Source of the DNA: Eriocheir sinensis
Lineage: Eukaryota > Arthropoda > Malacostraca > Decapoda > Varunidae
Reading direction: 5' to 3'
Assembly: GCF_024679095.1 (NCBI RefSeq)
Contig: NW_026110850.1
Coordinates: forward strand, 266,001 to 330,000
Length of the DNA: 64,000 bases
Shown here: positions 22,651-34,570 of the stretch, piece by piece
How positions within the stretch are numbered: the first letter of the stretch is position 1
Layout of the letters: every line of letters starts with the position of its first letter
Notes under the pieces: generated by a model
Seen by the model: the letters and a program-made list of their open reading frames with translations, nothing else
What the model was told of the DNA's origin: nothing
Database searches by the model: none
Position numbers and translations under genes: made by a program

Positions 22651-22964
22651 TTCTTCCCACAGTTCACGCTTTTTCATTATTCTTTCTCATTCCCTGTTTA
22701 TGTTTTCCTTCTGCACTTTTTTCCTGTCTTTCGTTTCCTGCTTCGGCTATTTTTTACTATTTTGTTTTTTTTCTTTCCTTTGTCTTTATCTTACTCTTTA
22801 CTAATTTTTTTCCTTTAGTTTCCTGTTGTTTCTTCTTTTGTACACTTATTTTCCCCGATTTCCTTCCCTTCACCCTTTTTAGTATATCCATTTTCCTTTC
22901 CCTCTCCTTCCTTGGTCATTACATTCCCCTTCCCTCTTCCCTTTCTTCCTCTCTTTCCCGGGGG
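22651..22964 (+). other. Pyrimidine-rich DNA
   Basis: T/C-dominated + strand with no gene. It is the start of a long asymmetric block interrupted by the SINE at 22,966-23,225. Confidence 0.6.
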
Positions 22965-22965
22965 C

Positions 22966-23225
22966 TTTGTAGTGCAGTGGCTAGCACACTTGGCTCACAA
23001 CCGAGAGAGCCCGGGTTCGACTCCCGGGCGGAGTGGAAAAATTTGGGCGGCTTTTCCGATACCCTACGCCCCTGTCCACCCAGCAGTGAATGGGTACCAG
23101 GTATTAATCCGGGGTTGTGTCCCGTCTCCTGGGATCTGTTCCCTTCTATAATTCCTTCCCCTTCTGTCTCTCTCTGGCATATGACCACAGATGTTGCGCC
23201 GACTGAACGAAACTTTCCAACTTTC
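22966..23225 (+). mobile_element. tRNA-derived SINE (family S2)
   Basis: The head contains TAGTGCAGTGGCTAGCAC (A-box type, about 22,972-22,990) and GGGTTCGACTCCC (B-box, about 23,014-23,026), the spacing of an RNA polymerase III internal promoter. The head ends with CGGGCGGAGTGG. A ~190-bp body follows, with the words CACCCAGCAGTGAATGGG and GTTGTGTCCCGTCTCCTGG, and a tail around GACTGAACGAAACTTTCC. It differs from family S1. Confidence 0.8.
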
Positions 23226-23815
23226 CTCTCTTTCCCTCACTCCTTTATCCCCAGTCTCACTATTCACGTTTCCTCTTCTCCTTCACTCATCTCCATTCCC
23301 CTTAACTCTCCTTCTTCCTTCCCTCTTTTCCCTTCTCTTTCTCTCCCTCTTCTTTCCTCATCCATCTCTTCTCCCTCCTCCCTTCCTCTATTATTGTTCT
23401 CTCTCCTCTCTCCTCTCATATCTTCTCTCCTTGTCCATTCCTTTCCTCCCTTCCTTTCGTCCCTTTTCTTTATCTCTCCATCCGTCTCTTCTCCCTTCTC
23501 ACTTCTCTTTCCTTCGTCTTTTCACCCTTCTGTCCTTGTTTTCTCTCATCATTCGTCTTCTCCCTCTTCCCCTTTCGCTTTCTATCAACCCTTCGCCCTT
23601 CTCCCCTTTTCTTACCTCCCCTTCATCCATCTCCTGTCTACTCTGCCCGGCCCTTCATCCAATCTCATTAATCTCTCCCCCTCCATCCTTCCCTCCCATC
23701 CGCTTCTGTCCTCTCCTTTCCCTTCCCCTCCCATCCCCTCTCCTCCCCTCTCCTCCCCTCCCCTCCCCTCACCTCCCCTCAACTCCCTTTCCCCTCCCCA
23801 CTTCCGTCACCCCGC
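23226..23815 (+). repeat. Polypyrimidine tract, ~590 bp
   Basis: The + strand is almost all C and T (CTCTTCTCC, CCTCCCCTCCCC), with a denser (CCCTCCCCT)n end at 23,725-23,790. The long Ser/Pro/Leu-rich frame 22,617-23,837 spanning this and the SINE is compositional. Confidence 0.85.
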
Positions 23816-24741
23816 CAGGTGCATAGCCATTACCTGAAGGGAGTTAGAGGTGACCAGGCCGGGGTGATACACAACTCCCCTCACCTGCACCCCATCACTT
23901 CTCATCATCCGCTATTTCCATCACTTCCGAGAATGTTGTTGACTTTTTTCGTTTTAACTTGAATTGTTCCTTTTTTGTTTGTTTGTTTTCATGACTCGCA
24001 CATTTTCCACATTTTTTCCCTTTTCTTTCCATCATTCCCCTATTTTTTATTTGGCTCTTCATTATTTCTTTTCACTCCCCTAATTCCTTCCCTTTTTATC
24101 CATTATTTCATTTCCTTTTAGTCCTTGAGTCTGGGGGGTTGATCGGTATCATATTTGGGGAGGAAATCTCACAGTGATTAACTGAAAGACAAATGTCTAT
24201 AGTCTTAAAAAATGTATGATAGCATTCTATATCTCTTAGCCCTCCCCGTGATACCAGCCATTTATTTGGTATCAGTTGAATATCTGCTCATCTGTACCAG
24301 TTAGAAGCATGTTAATGTTACAGAGTTTCGAATTTCTTTTTATAGAACTTCATTTCTTTCATTACAATAAGGTAATCGTTCCTGATATTGATGGGCTGAC
24401 TAATACTTCACATTCTGTAGCTTCTGAGCTTTCATTTGATACCAGTATGAGATCTGTAGCTATTATATTAAGAGAGTTATTTGACGTTAAAGTAACCACT
24501 ATGAAAGTCATGTTAACGAACAAAACGTTAAAGAATCTTCAAGTGATACATGTCTGAAGTCGGGCTTAAGTTCTTTGAAATGTGAGTAAAACCATAGAAA
24601 TGGCGTTGCAATCTTTTGATTAATGAACATAATATCCATTACATAGCATATCATTGTATATTTAGCTACATTATTTACAGTGTTCTTCAAAGTCATACAT
24701 GACTTCATGTATCACTTGAAGATTTGATTGATTGAAGTTAT

Positions 24742-26368
24742 CTAATCCCGCCTAATATCGCTGTCCATGAATTTATCTAATCCATTTTTTAATGTGACAG
24801 TTGTATTGGCACTCACCACATGACTGCTAAGCCTGTTCCACTCATCCACCACCCTGTTTGTAAACCAATTTTTGCCTATGTCCCTGTTGAATCTGAATTT
24901 ATCCAGTTTAAACCCATTACTTCGTGTCCTACCCGGTTCTCTTACCAACAAAACCTTATGAATGTCTCCCTTATTAAAGCCTTTCATTCATTTATAAACC
25001 TCGATCATGTCTCCACGCACCCTTCGCCTTTCTAGAGAATGCAAATTTAACTGTTTGAGTATTTCCTCGTATGGCAAGTTTCTCAACCCCTGCATCATCT
25101 TAGTCATCCTCCTCTGCACCGATTCTAACTTTTTGATATCCATTTTATAGTAAGGTGACCAGAACTGAACCGCATAGTCAAGATGAGGTCTAACTAATGC
25201 TAAATATAGTTTGAGGAAGACTTCGGTGCTTCTGTTGCTTACACTCCTTGAAATAAATCCCAGTACCCTATTTGCTCGATTTCTAGCTTGAATGCATTGT
25301 GCCCTTGGACGGAGATCAGAGCTCACTAAGACCCCTAAATCCCTCTCGCACCCAGACCTGCTAATGAGAGTGTTATTTAAGCAATAGTTATGTGAGGGGT
25401 TGTTCCTACCTACACTCAGAATACTGCACTTCCCTACATTGAACTCCATCTGCCATTTATCCGCCCAGTCATACAATCTCTTTAGGTCAGCCTGGAGAAT
25501 ACTAGCGTCCTGATCCGACTCAATTACTCTACCGATCTTGGTATCATCTGTAAACTTACTAACATCACTACTAATTCCTGTATCTAAGTCATTGATATAA
25601 ATAATAAACAAAGGTGGACCTAATACCGTACCTTGTGGGACCCCACTCGTAACACATCCCCAGTCAGATCTTTTACCGTTGATTTTCACTCTTTGCTTCC
25701 TATTGCTAAGCCACGCCTTGACCCAGTTCAAAGCTTTACCCTCTACTCCGTACGCCTGTAATTTAAGCAACAGTCGTTGGTGAGGAACTTTGTCAAACGC
25801 TTTACTAAAATCAAGATAAATTACATCATAATTTTCATCTCTGTCAACTGCCTCAAATACTTTATTGTAGAAGGACAAGAGATTGGTGAGGCATGACCTA
25901 CCTTTTGTGAACCCATGCTGCGAGTCGTGAATTAAGCTATGTTTCTCTAGATGCTCCCGAATGTTCCTGCCTATTATGGACTCCAGCATCTTGCCTATAA
26001 CCGATGTTAAGCTAATTGGGCGATTGTTTGAAACAACTGACCTGTCCCCCTTTTTGAAAATCGGCGTCACATTAGCTACTTTCCATAGGCTTGGCACATA
26101 TACCGACAGCATATACCGACATCTTAAAGATGTCAGTTAGTGGGTTACTGAGTACCTCACCTAATTCCTTTAACACCCTCAGAAATACCCCGTCAGGACC
26201 TGGCGACTTGTTCTTCTTAAGCTTATCTAGGTCATCCTGAACTGCTTGCCTGGTAATGATTATATCCCTCAATCTATCGCCATCCTCGCCCTCGTACACC
26301 AGAACCCTTTCCGGTATAGTCGTTCGATCCTCCTGTGTGAATACTGAAAGGAAGTAGTCGTTCAACAA
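24742..26368 (-). pseudogene. Reverse transcriptase of family A, copy A2
   Basis: An almost complete RT. The N-terminal piece 26,368-26,072 carries NKSPGPDGVFLRVLKEL. The core 26,112-24,988 carries FKKGD, RPISLTSVIGK, DSQHGFTKGRSCLTNLL, motif A YLDFSKAFDKVPH, motif B SGVPQGTVLGPPLF and catalytic FTDD (FADD in copy A3), then the thumb. The C-terminus is 24,987-24,742. Two lesions are visible: a 13-bp direct duplication near 26,098-26,122 shifts the frame, and a TGG-to-TGA change at about 24,988 stops the core before its last 80 residues. Confidence 0.88.
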
Positions 26369-27140
26369 TGTGCTAATATTTTCTTAATTTTCTACTAGCT
26401 CCTCTGTGTTTGTTTTCAGCGGTCCAATTTTCTTCCGTGTTTTTGTTCTATACATCTGAAAGAAGCCCTTAGGATTACTTTTCGCCTCATTTGCTACTTT
26501 GATCTCATAGTTCCTTTTTGCTATCCTGGTGTTTTGCTTAACTAATCTAGATAGTTCGACGTACCGGCCCCTGAGATGTGTTTCATCATTCTTTATTTTC
26601 TGATAAATTCCCTATCTCGTGTTTTAGTCCACGAGTCATCCACTTAGGGTCATTGTTTTCTTTTCTAAGTGTTCGCTCTGGTATATGCTGTCCTTGCCCC
26701 TCTACTATTACTCTAACTAAATTATTGTAAGACATTTCTACCTGGTTCTCCTGGCTCTCCAATCCGCAGTTCTGGCCCTCATGAATCCCTAAATTATCCC
26801 AGTTTACCCCTTCAAGATGTCTTCGAAGCCCCTCGTAATTTGCTCTTTTAAAATCTGGCACTAACACTGGGTTTGGCTCGCGGGTTACCGCCCAGTCTAA
26901 GATAAAACGACCCGTTCTGTGGTCACTATTTGCTAACTCTCCGCCCACCTCCAACTCACGTAGCAAGTTCCCATTATTGGTTAGGACTAAGTCTAATATG
27001 TTATCTCCTCTGGTAGGCTCAGTAGCTACTTGCTTAAGGAAATTGTATAACTTCAAGAAAATCCTCGGCTTCCAGGTCACCCATTAGGTCTTCCAAGTCT
27101 ATATTCCTATAATTAAAGTCAGCCATTACGCAGATATTCA
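26369..27140 (-). pseudogene. APE C-terminal region and linker of family A, copy A2
   Basis: From 27,140 the minus strand reads an ADFNYRNIDLE block (consensus GDFN), then NNGNLLRELE, NSDHR (the APE S-D-H signature) and the linker to the RT. The open part is 27,080-26,586. A frame break near 26,600 and stops down to 26,370 separate it from the RT. It matches the inverted fragment at 1,369-1,800 closely. Confidence 0.8.
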
Positions 27141-27419
27141 AACATGCTATATTATTCTGAAACTTCTTTTCGTAAGGCTTCATTTCGATATAGAGCATGC
27201 CCTACCAAAGGTAATGTATTGTGCTACAGGAAAGAAAAAAACTCTAAGTCACGCGACGAAGAGTCACAAGTGATACCAAAGAAATGGCTGATATCACAGG
27301 AGGGCTGAGAGATATAGAATGCTATCATGCATTGTTGAAGAATATAGACATTTGTCTTTCAGTTAATCACCGAGATTTCCTGACCAAATATGGTACCGAT
27401 GGCTAAAATTTTGAGACCA

Positions 27420-28040
<621 letters not shown>

Positions 28041-28690
28041 CGCAAATACAGCCAAAGGCAGGCAAAGAAAACAATAAACAAAGGTGGAAATGGACGAAAG
28101 ACAAACAGTCGTAAAAAGACAAAACACAAAAGCCATCATTAGGAGGAATAGCATTATAGCCGCGAGTAACCTTCCCTTGAATGTGCCTTATTTGCATTAT
28201 ATGTTCATAAAGTAATAAATCAAGGAAACAATACATAAATAATACAATAATTACAACAAAACAACAATCGGGATACAATACAAGGGAGAAAATATTGCCG
28301 CCAGAAATACTTAATCAATAAACACATCATAAATCGAAGGAAAAACATAATCAAACACAAAAAAACTGACTCCAATTAAACTGCAATAAAACACTAACAA
28401 ATAAACTAAATTTTACATCCACCAAAAGGTTTCCAATTATATCACTTTTTTTTTCCTCCACGCCCCGAGTCCATGTGAAAAAAAATATATACCAACCAAT
28501 ACGTCTCCTATCATCTCTCTTTATTTCCAACATTGCAACGCCATGTGAGAAAAAAAAACTTAAATCTCTAAGCACCAATAACTTTCACCCAGTCACCCTT
28601 TTTGTCCCACGCCGCCGCTTCAAGTCAGTGCGTGAATAATAAATACAAAACTCCTTCAATATAAAAAAGAAGTGTATTGCCTTTCCTAAG
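28041..28690. other. A-rich DNA, no recognised feature
   Basis: AT-rich DNA with no coding or repeat structure I can support. Confidence 0.4.
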
Positions 28691-28699
28691 TTTCCCACG

Positions 28700-28860
28700 A
28701 TCGCCTTTTTGCAGCCTCCATCCGGCGTCATGTCTTGGCTCGGCGGTGGGTGCGGGCCCGGGTTCGGTTCCCCGCTTTGCCTCGTGCCCAGGAGAGGCGG
28801 CGGGAATGTAATGGCCTCTTGTGTTCCCTTGAAATGTTGATCTTCTTGAGGCGGGGACAG
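28700..28860 (+). mobile_element. Possible tRNA-derived SINE fragment
   Basis: A GGGCCCGGGTTCGGTTCCCCGC block (about 28,755-28,777) has the form of a T-arm/B-box with a short GC stem. It is followed by a body-like stretch and then purine-rich DNA. No convincing A-box is seen upstream. Confidence 0.35.
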
Positions 28861-29345
28861 AAAGGGGAAATAATGGGGGTGAGGGGAAGGAAAAGGGAGG
28901 GAGTAGAAAGGGTAAGATTGTGGTGGTGGTGGGGATGGGGTGCGTACAAGAGGAGGAAAAGCAGGTAGAGGAGTAAGGTGAGGTGAAGGTGGTAGTGTTG
29001 ATAGTGGTGGTGGTTGTGGTGGTGCTAAAAGGAGGATGAGGGGAGGTGAAGAGGAGATAGGGTGGAGAGGAAAGAGGAGGAGGAGGAGGAAGTGAAGGTT
29101 AAGTAGGAGACTGAAAAGAAGAGGAGGGGAAAGAAGAAAGAGTAAATAAAGGAAAAATATTAGGAAGGAAAGTTTAAAAACAGGAGCAGGAAGAGAAAAA
29201 TGATAAGAAAGGAGGAGGAGGAAGAGGTGAAAGAACATAAACATAAAGAAGAGTAAGAAAACAATAACGAGAATCGAAGAAGGGGAAAAAAGGAAAACAT
29301 ATAGATAAGGAGGACATAAAGTAGACTGAGAAGTTGAGAGGTATC
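28861..29345 (+). repeat. Purine-rich (G/A) tract with GTGGTGGT words
   Basis: About 480 bp of G/A-rich + strand, including (GGT)n-like words at 28,920-29,025 and GGAGGAGGAGG at 29,075-29,090. Leu/Pro-rich minus frames across it are compositional. Confidence 0.7.
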
Positions 29346-29925
29346 AAAAGAAGGAAAAGGGAATACCATTTAACATCTATTTTTATTTCCCTTTTTCTTC
29401 GTCTCCCTCTCTCACTTCCTTATTCTGGTTCGCCCTTTTCGTCCCTCGTCTCCTCCTCCCCAGATAACTCAAGCATGATCCCGTCACCTTCCCCTCCCCA
29501 CACCTGTTCCCTCTCCCCACCTGTGTCAGCCGGCCACCTGTCGCCGCGCCTCACCCCAGAAGCAGTAGAGGGACGTCAAGGCTACTCAGGTCACCTTTTT
29601 TTTTTCATTGACTCCTTATTTTATTGTAGCAGTAAATGCGATTGTAGTGGTTAGGATGAAACCCCCCCCCCCACCCCCTCCCAAGAAACCAGCTCTAACC
29701 CAACGCCAACAAACCCACACCCTCAGCCCACCACGCCGCCGCGCGGGTTTAGCGGAGACAAAATATGGAACTAATCCAAGTCGCCCCCGCCTCCCACGAG
29801 AGATTAAACCCGGCGAGTAATGACCAAATTAACCACGGCGGCCGCGATGCACCATCAGTAAGTGGCAGGATATTAAACCAGTAGCCCGGCGGCGAGGAAC
29901 AGCGGCAACGACAACAACAGGAGCG
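29346..29925. other. No recognised gene; contains a C-run
   Basis: Pyrimidine-rich DNA, a T-run at 29,597-29,607 and a 13-C run near 29,661-29,673, then GC-richer DNA at 29,700-29,860. Confidence 0.45.
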
Positions 29926-30600
29926 GTAATAGTAATAATGGCAGCGAGAAAGTCATATTAAAACCTCGTGTTGTGAAACAGCAAACAAGAATAAAATAAC
30001 AATAGGAGTAAAAGTAGTAGTGACAGGAATAAGAACCAGCAGTGGAAAGAAATGTTAGCAACACAGTGTCAAGAAAACAACAACAACAACAACAGGAAAT
30101 AAAGCGATACTGAAACTCTACTTAACAGCAAACAAAAAGAATGAAAGCAGCGGTGACAGGAACAACAAACTGCCTTTCAAAGAAACAGTAACAACAACAA
30201 CAGCAGCAGGAACAGTAATGACGCCAGCGAGAAAAAGAGCAATGACATTGAAGCCCCGCGTCGTGAAACTGCAAATAAGAATTAAAGCAGCAGTGACAAT
30301 AATAGGAAACAACAGGTGAAGGAAAATAATGCAACAACAACAAAAAAAGAGGGTAAATAAAACCACCAAAAAAAAAAGCGACAAAAACAGTGACAACTTA
30401 AACCCCTTGTCTTGAAACGGCGAACAGCAATGAGACTAAAAGCGGCAATGGCAGGAATAAAAACAACAACAACAATAATTGAAAGATAATAAAAAATAGT
30501 AGTATCAACAAAAAAAAAACAACGAAAAAAGTGTAAAATTAAAACTCCATATCTCAAACAACAAACAGCAAGGAAACAGCAGCAGAGAGAAACCGAGTGC
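29926..30600 (+). repeat. Degenerate tandem array, ~141-149 bp period
   Basis: A block of the form CCTCGTGTTGTGAAACAGCAAA recurs with its CAGCAAAC core at about 29,979, 30,126, 30,269, 30,418 and 30,559 (spacings 147, 143, 149, 141). Each is followed by AAAGCAGCAGTGACAGGAA-like words and CAACAACAAC runs. Units are strongly diverged. Confidence 0.7.
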
Positions 30601-30640
30601 CCAGCTATGATCTTCCCCTTACACAAAATTATTATCATAC

Positions 30641-30870
30641 CCATGCACAACACCAATTAATCATTTCCATGCTCCTCACATAAAACCATGCACCAACACC
30701 TTACCCCCATGCACAACACCAATTAATCATTTCCATGCTACTCACATAAAACCATGCACCAACACCTTACCCCCATGCACAACATCAAGCGACCATTTCC
30801 ATGCTACTCACATAAAACCATGCACCAACACCTTACCCCCTTGCACAACACCAAGCGACCATTTCCTCGT
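30641..30870 (+). repeat. 66-bp tandem repeat, 3.3 units
   Basis: Units start with CCATGCACAACACC at 30,641, 30,707 and 30,773, with a fourth partial unit at 30,839 (CCTTGCACAACACC). Each carries CATTTCCATGCTACTCACAT and AAACCATGCACCAACACCTT. Units are very similar, so this is a young minisatellite. The period is a multiple of three, so it reads open, but there is no gene evidence. Confidence 0.95.
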
Positions 30871-31067
30871 CCCTACACAAACACAGCCAACCATTTTCTT
30901 CTCCCTTTTTCTGTTGGCAGGGTGAAGGGTGAAGGCGGAGGTGGGGCGATTAAATGAAGGAAAAAAAAAAGAAAAAAATCTGTTTAATGAAGCGTCTGAA
31001 GAAAAGTGTATCTGCAGGTCTGCGTCCCCCTGACCTCAGCGAGGTAAGTGACTATTATTTTTGTCTG

Positions 31068-31102
31068 GGGGGAGGAGGAGGAGGAGGAGGAGGAGGAGGA
31101 GG
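31068..31102 (+). repeat. (GGA)n microsatellite
   Basis: About eleven GGA repeats directly bordering the tail of a retroelement 3' end. Confidence 0.95.
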
Positions 31103-31411
31103 AATACATAGGAATACATAGGAAGAACAGACACCAGAAAACCTATCGGTCTATGGCGAGGGTGTCTGTTTACTACCGCTACTACTAGTAATCTACGTGT
31201 GGCAGGACAGGACAGAAAAGATGAAGGCTCCTCCCCACCCACCTCTCCCTCCGGCAACGTGCCGGCAGGAAATAGTTAGAAGAGAACACCATGTACCTTT
31301 ATTAAGGAAGAAAGGGACATGGAAATTTTACAGTAAAGAGAGAAATAAGAGGAAATTACTACCCTTAACTTACACTACTGGTAACCTAAGCTGTGAGGGA
31401 AAATGACTTCA
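31103..31411 (-). mobile_element. 3'-UTR fragment of a family D relative
   Basis: On the minus strand this ends with two TATGTATTCC tail repeats (31,103-31,124). Its inner part (31,363-31,410) resembles 31,657-31,705 inside element D, sharing TTAACTTACACTACT and a TGTGGGGGA/GAAAAT block. The GGCAGG...ATGAAGGCTCCTCCCC segment recalls the family B 3' UTR. It is a 5'-truncated 3' end with no coding part. Confidence 0.6.
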
Positions 31412-33530
31412 TTACATAAGAACATAAGAACACAGAAACACAAGGAGAATGGAAGAGGACGAGTGGCCTACACAGGGCAGCCTCAGGATCCCCCCTAATG
31501 CTCACGATGGGTGAGGTGTAGTTTCAGGGGCACAGGTGGAGGCTTGATCCTCGTTCTACCGGCGGTACTAGGCACGGCACCAGTAACCTGTCACCTTACT
31601 GCACCCACACCTCACTCCACCTGTCATGCGGACATTAACTGTTGCTTTACTCTATTGTTAACTTACACTACTTGCAATCTAGGTTGTGGGGGAGAATAAT
31701 ATGAATTTAGGGTGACGTCTTGCTGCAATCTGTCTGAAAACATGCGAAGAAGGGTCAGTATAGTCTTATATCCCTGAAGTGCTTATCCAATGAAGACTTG
31801 AAGATATTGATACTATGTGCGCTAACAACTGACGGTGGGAGTCTCTTCCAGTGACCGACGAATCTATTATTGAAAAAAACTTTTGGGCACCAATGTGTTA
31901 CATCGGTTTCCCTTTAACTTCATACTGTTGCTGCGTGTTATTGTGTTGGTGTCTCTCTGAAATAGACTATCTGGGTTAATGATGTCGAATCCATTAGGGA
32001 TTTTGAACACTTCAATTAAGTCCCCTCTTATCCTTCGCTTTTTTAGGGAAAACATATCTAAACGCTTTAAACGCTCGTCATATGGCAAGTTTCGGAGCGC
32101 TGGAATTTGTTTGGTTGCTCGTCGCTGTATCCTTTCTTGCAAAACTTGATCTTTGATATAGTTCGGTGAACAGAACTGAACGGCGTATTCTAGGTGTGGT
32201 CTTACAAATGCTAAATATAATCTCTTCATAAGTTCGGGTGATTTATAATCAAAGTTTCTTGAGATTAATCCTAACATCATATTGGCTTTTTTACTCGCTG
32301 CAGAACATTGATCACTCATTTTAAGAGTTTTATTGATAATGACACCAAGATATTTTTCTTATTTAACTTCGCTGAGCTCATGTCCTTGAATCTGATATTT
32401 AAAGTTAGGATTTTTTTCACCTATGTGCATTACTTTACATTTATCTACGTTAAAACTCATTTGCTACTTCTCGCTCCAGTCGGCAAGTCTTGTTAAGTCT
32501 GATTAAATCTTTTCGCAACTTTCACTGTTCATTACCGTACCTCCTAATTTGGTGTCGTCGGCGAATTTGGCTACTTTTAATAGAATATCAGTTTCTAAGT
32601 CGTTCACGTAAATTATGAATAGTGTTCGCCCCAGGACCGAACCTTGGGGCACGCCACTGGTGATGGGTTGCCAATCCGATGCTTCACCATTAAGAACTAC
32701 ACGTTGTTCTCTGTCAGTGAGCCAGTCATGAATCCACGCACATAGATGGTCGTTAATACCGTAGGAACGCAGTTTAGAAATAAGCCTAACGTGAGGAACT
32801 TTATCAAACGCTTTCTGAAAATCTAGGTAAAATACGTCATATGGGCTTCGAGCGTCCTAACATGTATAAACATCGTTGAAAAAAGTTAATAGGTTGGTAA
32901 GGCAAGGCCGATTATTATGAAATCCGTGCTGACTATCAGTTATCAAATCATTTGTTTCAAGGAAAGTGATCATTTTATCCCTGATCATTTTTTCGAATAG
33001 TTTAATTAGGACAGACGTGAGGCTGATAGGACGATAATTACTGGCTTGTTTTTTATCTCCTTTTTTAAAGATCGGGGTAATATTGGCCTTTTTCCACTCG
33101 AGAGACACACTGGCCTGTGCTAATGACATGTTGAATATTAATGTTATGGGTAATTCTAGCTGTTGACTACATTCTCTCAACACGCAAGGAGATAAATTGT
33201 CGGGGTCCGGAGATTTATTTGGATCTATTTTCTGCAGGTACGCACGCACTTCGTTGATATCAATGTCGGTCAATGCAAGCTGATGTTCTTCAGGGCCTTG
33301 AAAAAAAAAAATTCGGGTCTGGAATCGATGTCATGTCCTCTTTTGTAAATACGCTATTAAAGGTTGAATTTAGGACCGACGCCATGCCTTTATCATCACT
33401 AATCGTATTGCCACTTAATAGGAGTGGGCCGATATTATTTTTAACATTTTTTTGTTTCTTATGTAACTGAAAAATAACCTGGGATTTTTCTTAGCATCGA
33501 ATGACGTAATAATAATAAAAAATAGCCTGG
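31412..33530 (-). mobile_element. Non-LTR retrotransposon family D (5' truncated)
   Basis: The minus-strand element has an RT (about 33,400-31,870), a ~450-bp 3' UTR and a terminal tail reading GTTCTTATGTTCTTATG on the minus strand (31,414-31,432), almost the same tail as family A. The UTR end also shares a GTAGGCCAC...GTCCTC block layout with family A. It is truncated at its 5' side near an AAGAAGAGGAGGAGG purine stretch (about 33,530). Confidence 0.82.
31867..33400 (-). pseudogene. Reverse transcriptase of family D
   Basis: Minus-strand pieces: 33,273-32,857 with NKSPDPDNLSP, WKKANITPIFKKGD, SNYRPISLTSV and DSQHGFHNNRPCLTNLL, ended by a stop. Then a frame with YLDFQKAFDKVPH (motif A), SGVPQGSVLG (motif B) and KFADDTK (catalytic box) between 32,855 and 32,530. 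Then 32,319-31,867 with LAFVRPHLEYAVQF and FSLKKRRIRGDLIEVF (thumb/C-terminus). All RT motifs are present, and a few stops and frameshifts inactivate it. Confidence 0.85.
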
Positions 33531-34570
33531 TTAAGGAAGAAGAGGAGGAGGCGAAAAAATTATAAGAAGTGAAAGAGTGGTGGGTGTTTGACACGTTTGA
33601 CATGAACTCTAAAAACACTCACGAGAACGCGTTTGACCTCATTTTTGGCCGTAGAAATAACTGATGCGAGTCGGTAGCGTCTAAGGACACCGACCTAAGG
33701 ACACACAGTCGCCCCACTCTTGGCTACGATTGTCCAGCAGTTCATTGATGACGTTACACGGCTCCGAGGTAAGGGCTCTGACAAAAGGCTCCTTGTGTCC
33801 GCTGGTTTTAACTTGCGTCCTATTTGTCACACATGAGACTCCCCTCTCCCATTGTCTGTCCACCTCTGTCTTACCACTCTGTTCCTCTTCATTGTATGTA
33901 CTTGGTGTTTGTTTCCTCTTCCTCTCCTTTCGCCCTTTCCTTGCTTTTATATCCTCCTCTTCTTCCTCCTCTCTACCCCTTTCCTTTCCCAATTTCCTGC
34001 TTGTTGTCTTTCTTTTCATCCTTTTCCTTTTTTTTCCCTTATCAATATTTTTTTTCTTTGCTGCTGTGGTCATACATCTTTTCTCACTAATCGTCATCTT
34101 CTCCCTCATTTTCTCCCTTCATTAGTCTTTTTCCTCCCCTCCTTCCTTTCCTTCTGCTCTTTTTTCCTTTTTTTGCTTTCCTATAATTATTTTCCCCCGC
34201 AGCTTTTGCCTTTTTTTATTCAAGCCTTTGTGGGATAACTGTGTCCACCCAGTCCACACCAGGCACCAGGTTTTGCTGTGTTGCCCATCTCGCTGCGGGG
34301 TCCAGTGTTGTGCAAAGCAAAGTAATCATAATGCTGCCCCACTGACCATCATCTTGTTTGTTCTCCAATACCTTGTCTGGACGGTCTGTGTCTGGTCTAA
34401 TGGTGAGCGTCTGCCTTTGTCTCCTCGGCCGGTTCCTGCTTCGGCTTCAGCTTGCTGCTTCCTCCCTTTCTCTACATCTTCATTGCCCCCTCTCTTGTCT
34501 CATTTTTGCTTCCCTCCAATTCCTCTTCGACTTTATGTCTTTTCTCTCTTCTCTCCCAAACTGTATTGGT
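33531..34570. other. No recognised gene; pyrimidine tract in the centre
   Basis: 33,840-34,210 is strongly T/C-rich on +. The flanks are mixed. Frames here are compositional. Confidence 0.5.

Larger units (their letters stand above)
24737..27140 (-). mobile_element. Non-LTR family A, copy A2 (nested)
   Basis: A minus-strand 5'-truncated copy running from the endonuclease GDFN-type block (27,140) to just past the ORF2 stop (24,742). The 3' UTR and TTCTTATG tail seen in copies A1 and A3 are absent: homology stops a few bases after the stop codon, so the 3' end was lost or the RNA ended early. It sits inside a terminal-inverted-repeat element, which it therefore postdates. Confidence 0.85.
24141..27400. 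mobile_element. Terminal-inverted-repeat element, interrupted by family A
   Basis: A ~130-bp left arm (24,141-24,274) matches the reverse complement of a right arm (27,271-27,400). Shared blocks include GGAAATCTC, the GATTAACTGAAAGACAAATGT segment, ATAGCATTCTATATCTC and CAGCCATTT.TTTGGTATCA. The outer ends are near GATCGGTATCATATTTGG and its mirror. Without the retroelement (about 24,737-27,140) the element would be roughly 860 bp and non-coding. I cannot fix the termini or a target duplication, so the superfamily is open. Confidence 0.7.

Noticed and set aside
22617..23837. 406-codon Ser/Pro/Leu-rich open frame
   Set aside because: It runs through pyrimidine tracts and a SINE; no domain, and composition explains the lack of stops.
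30641..30870. CRISPR-like array
   Set aside because: The 66-bp units are contiguous without unique spacers, and the context is eukaryotic.
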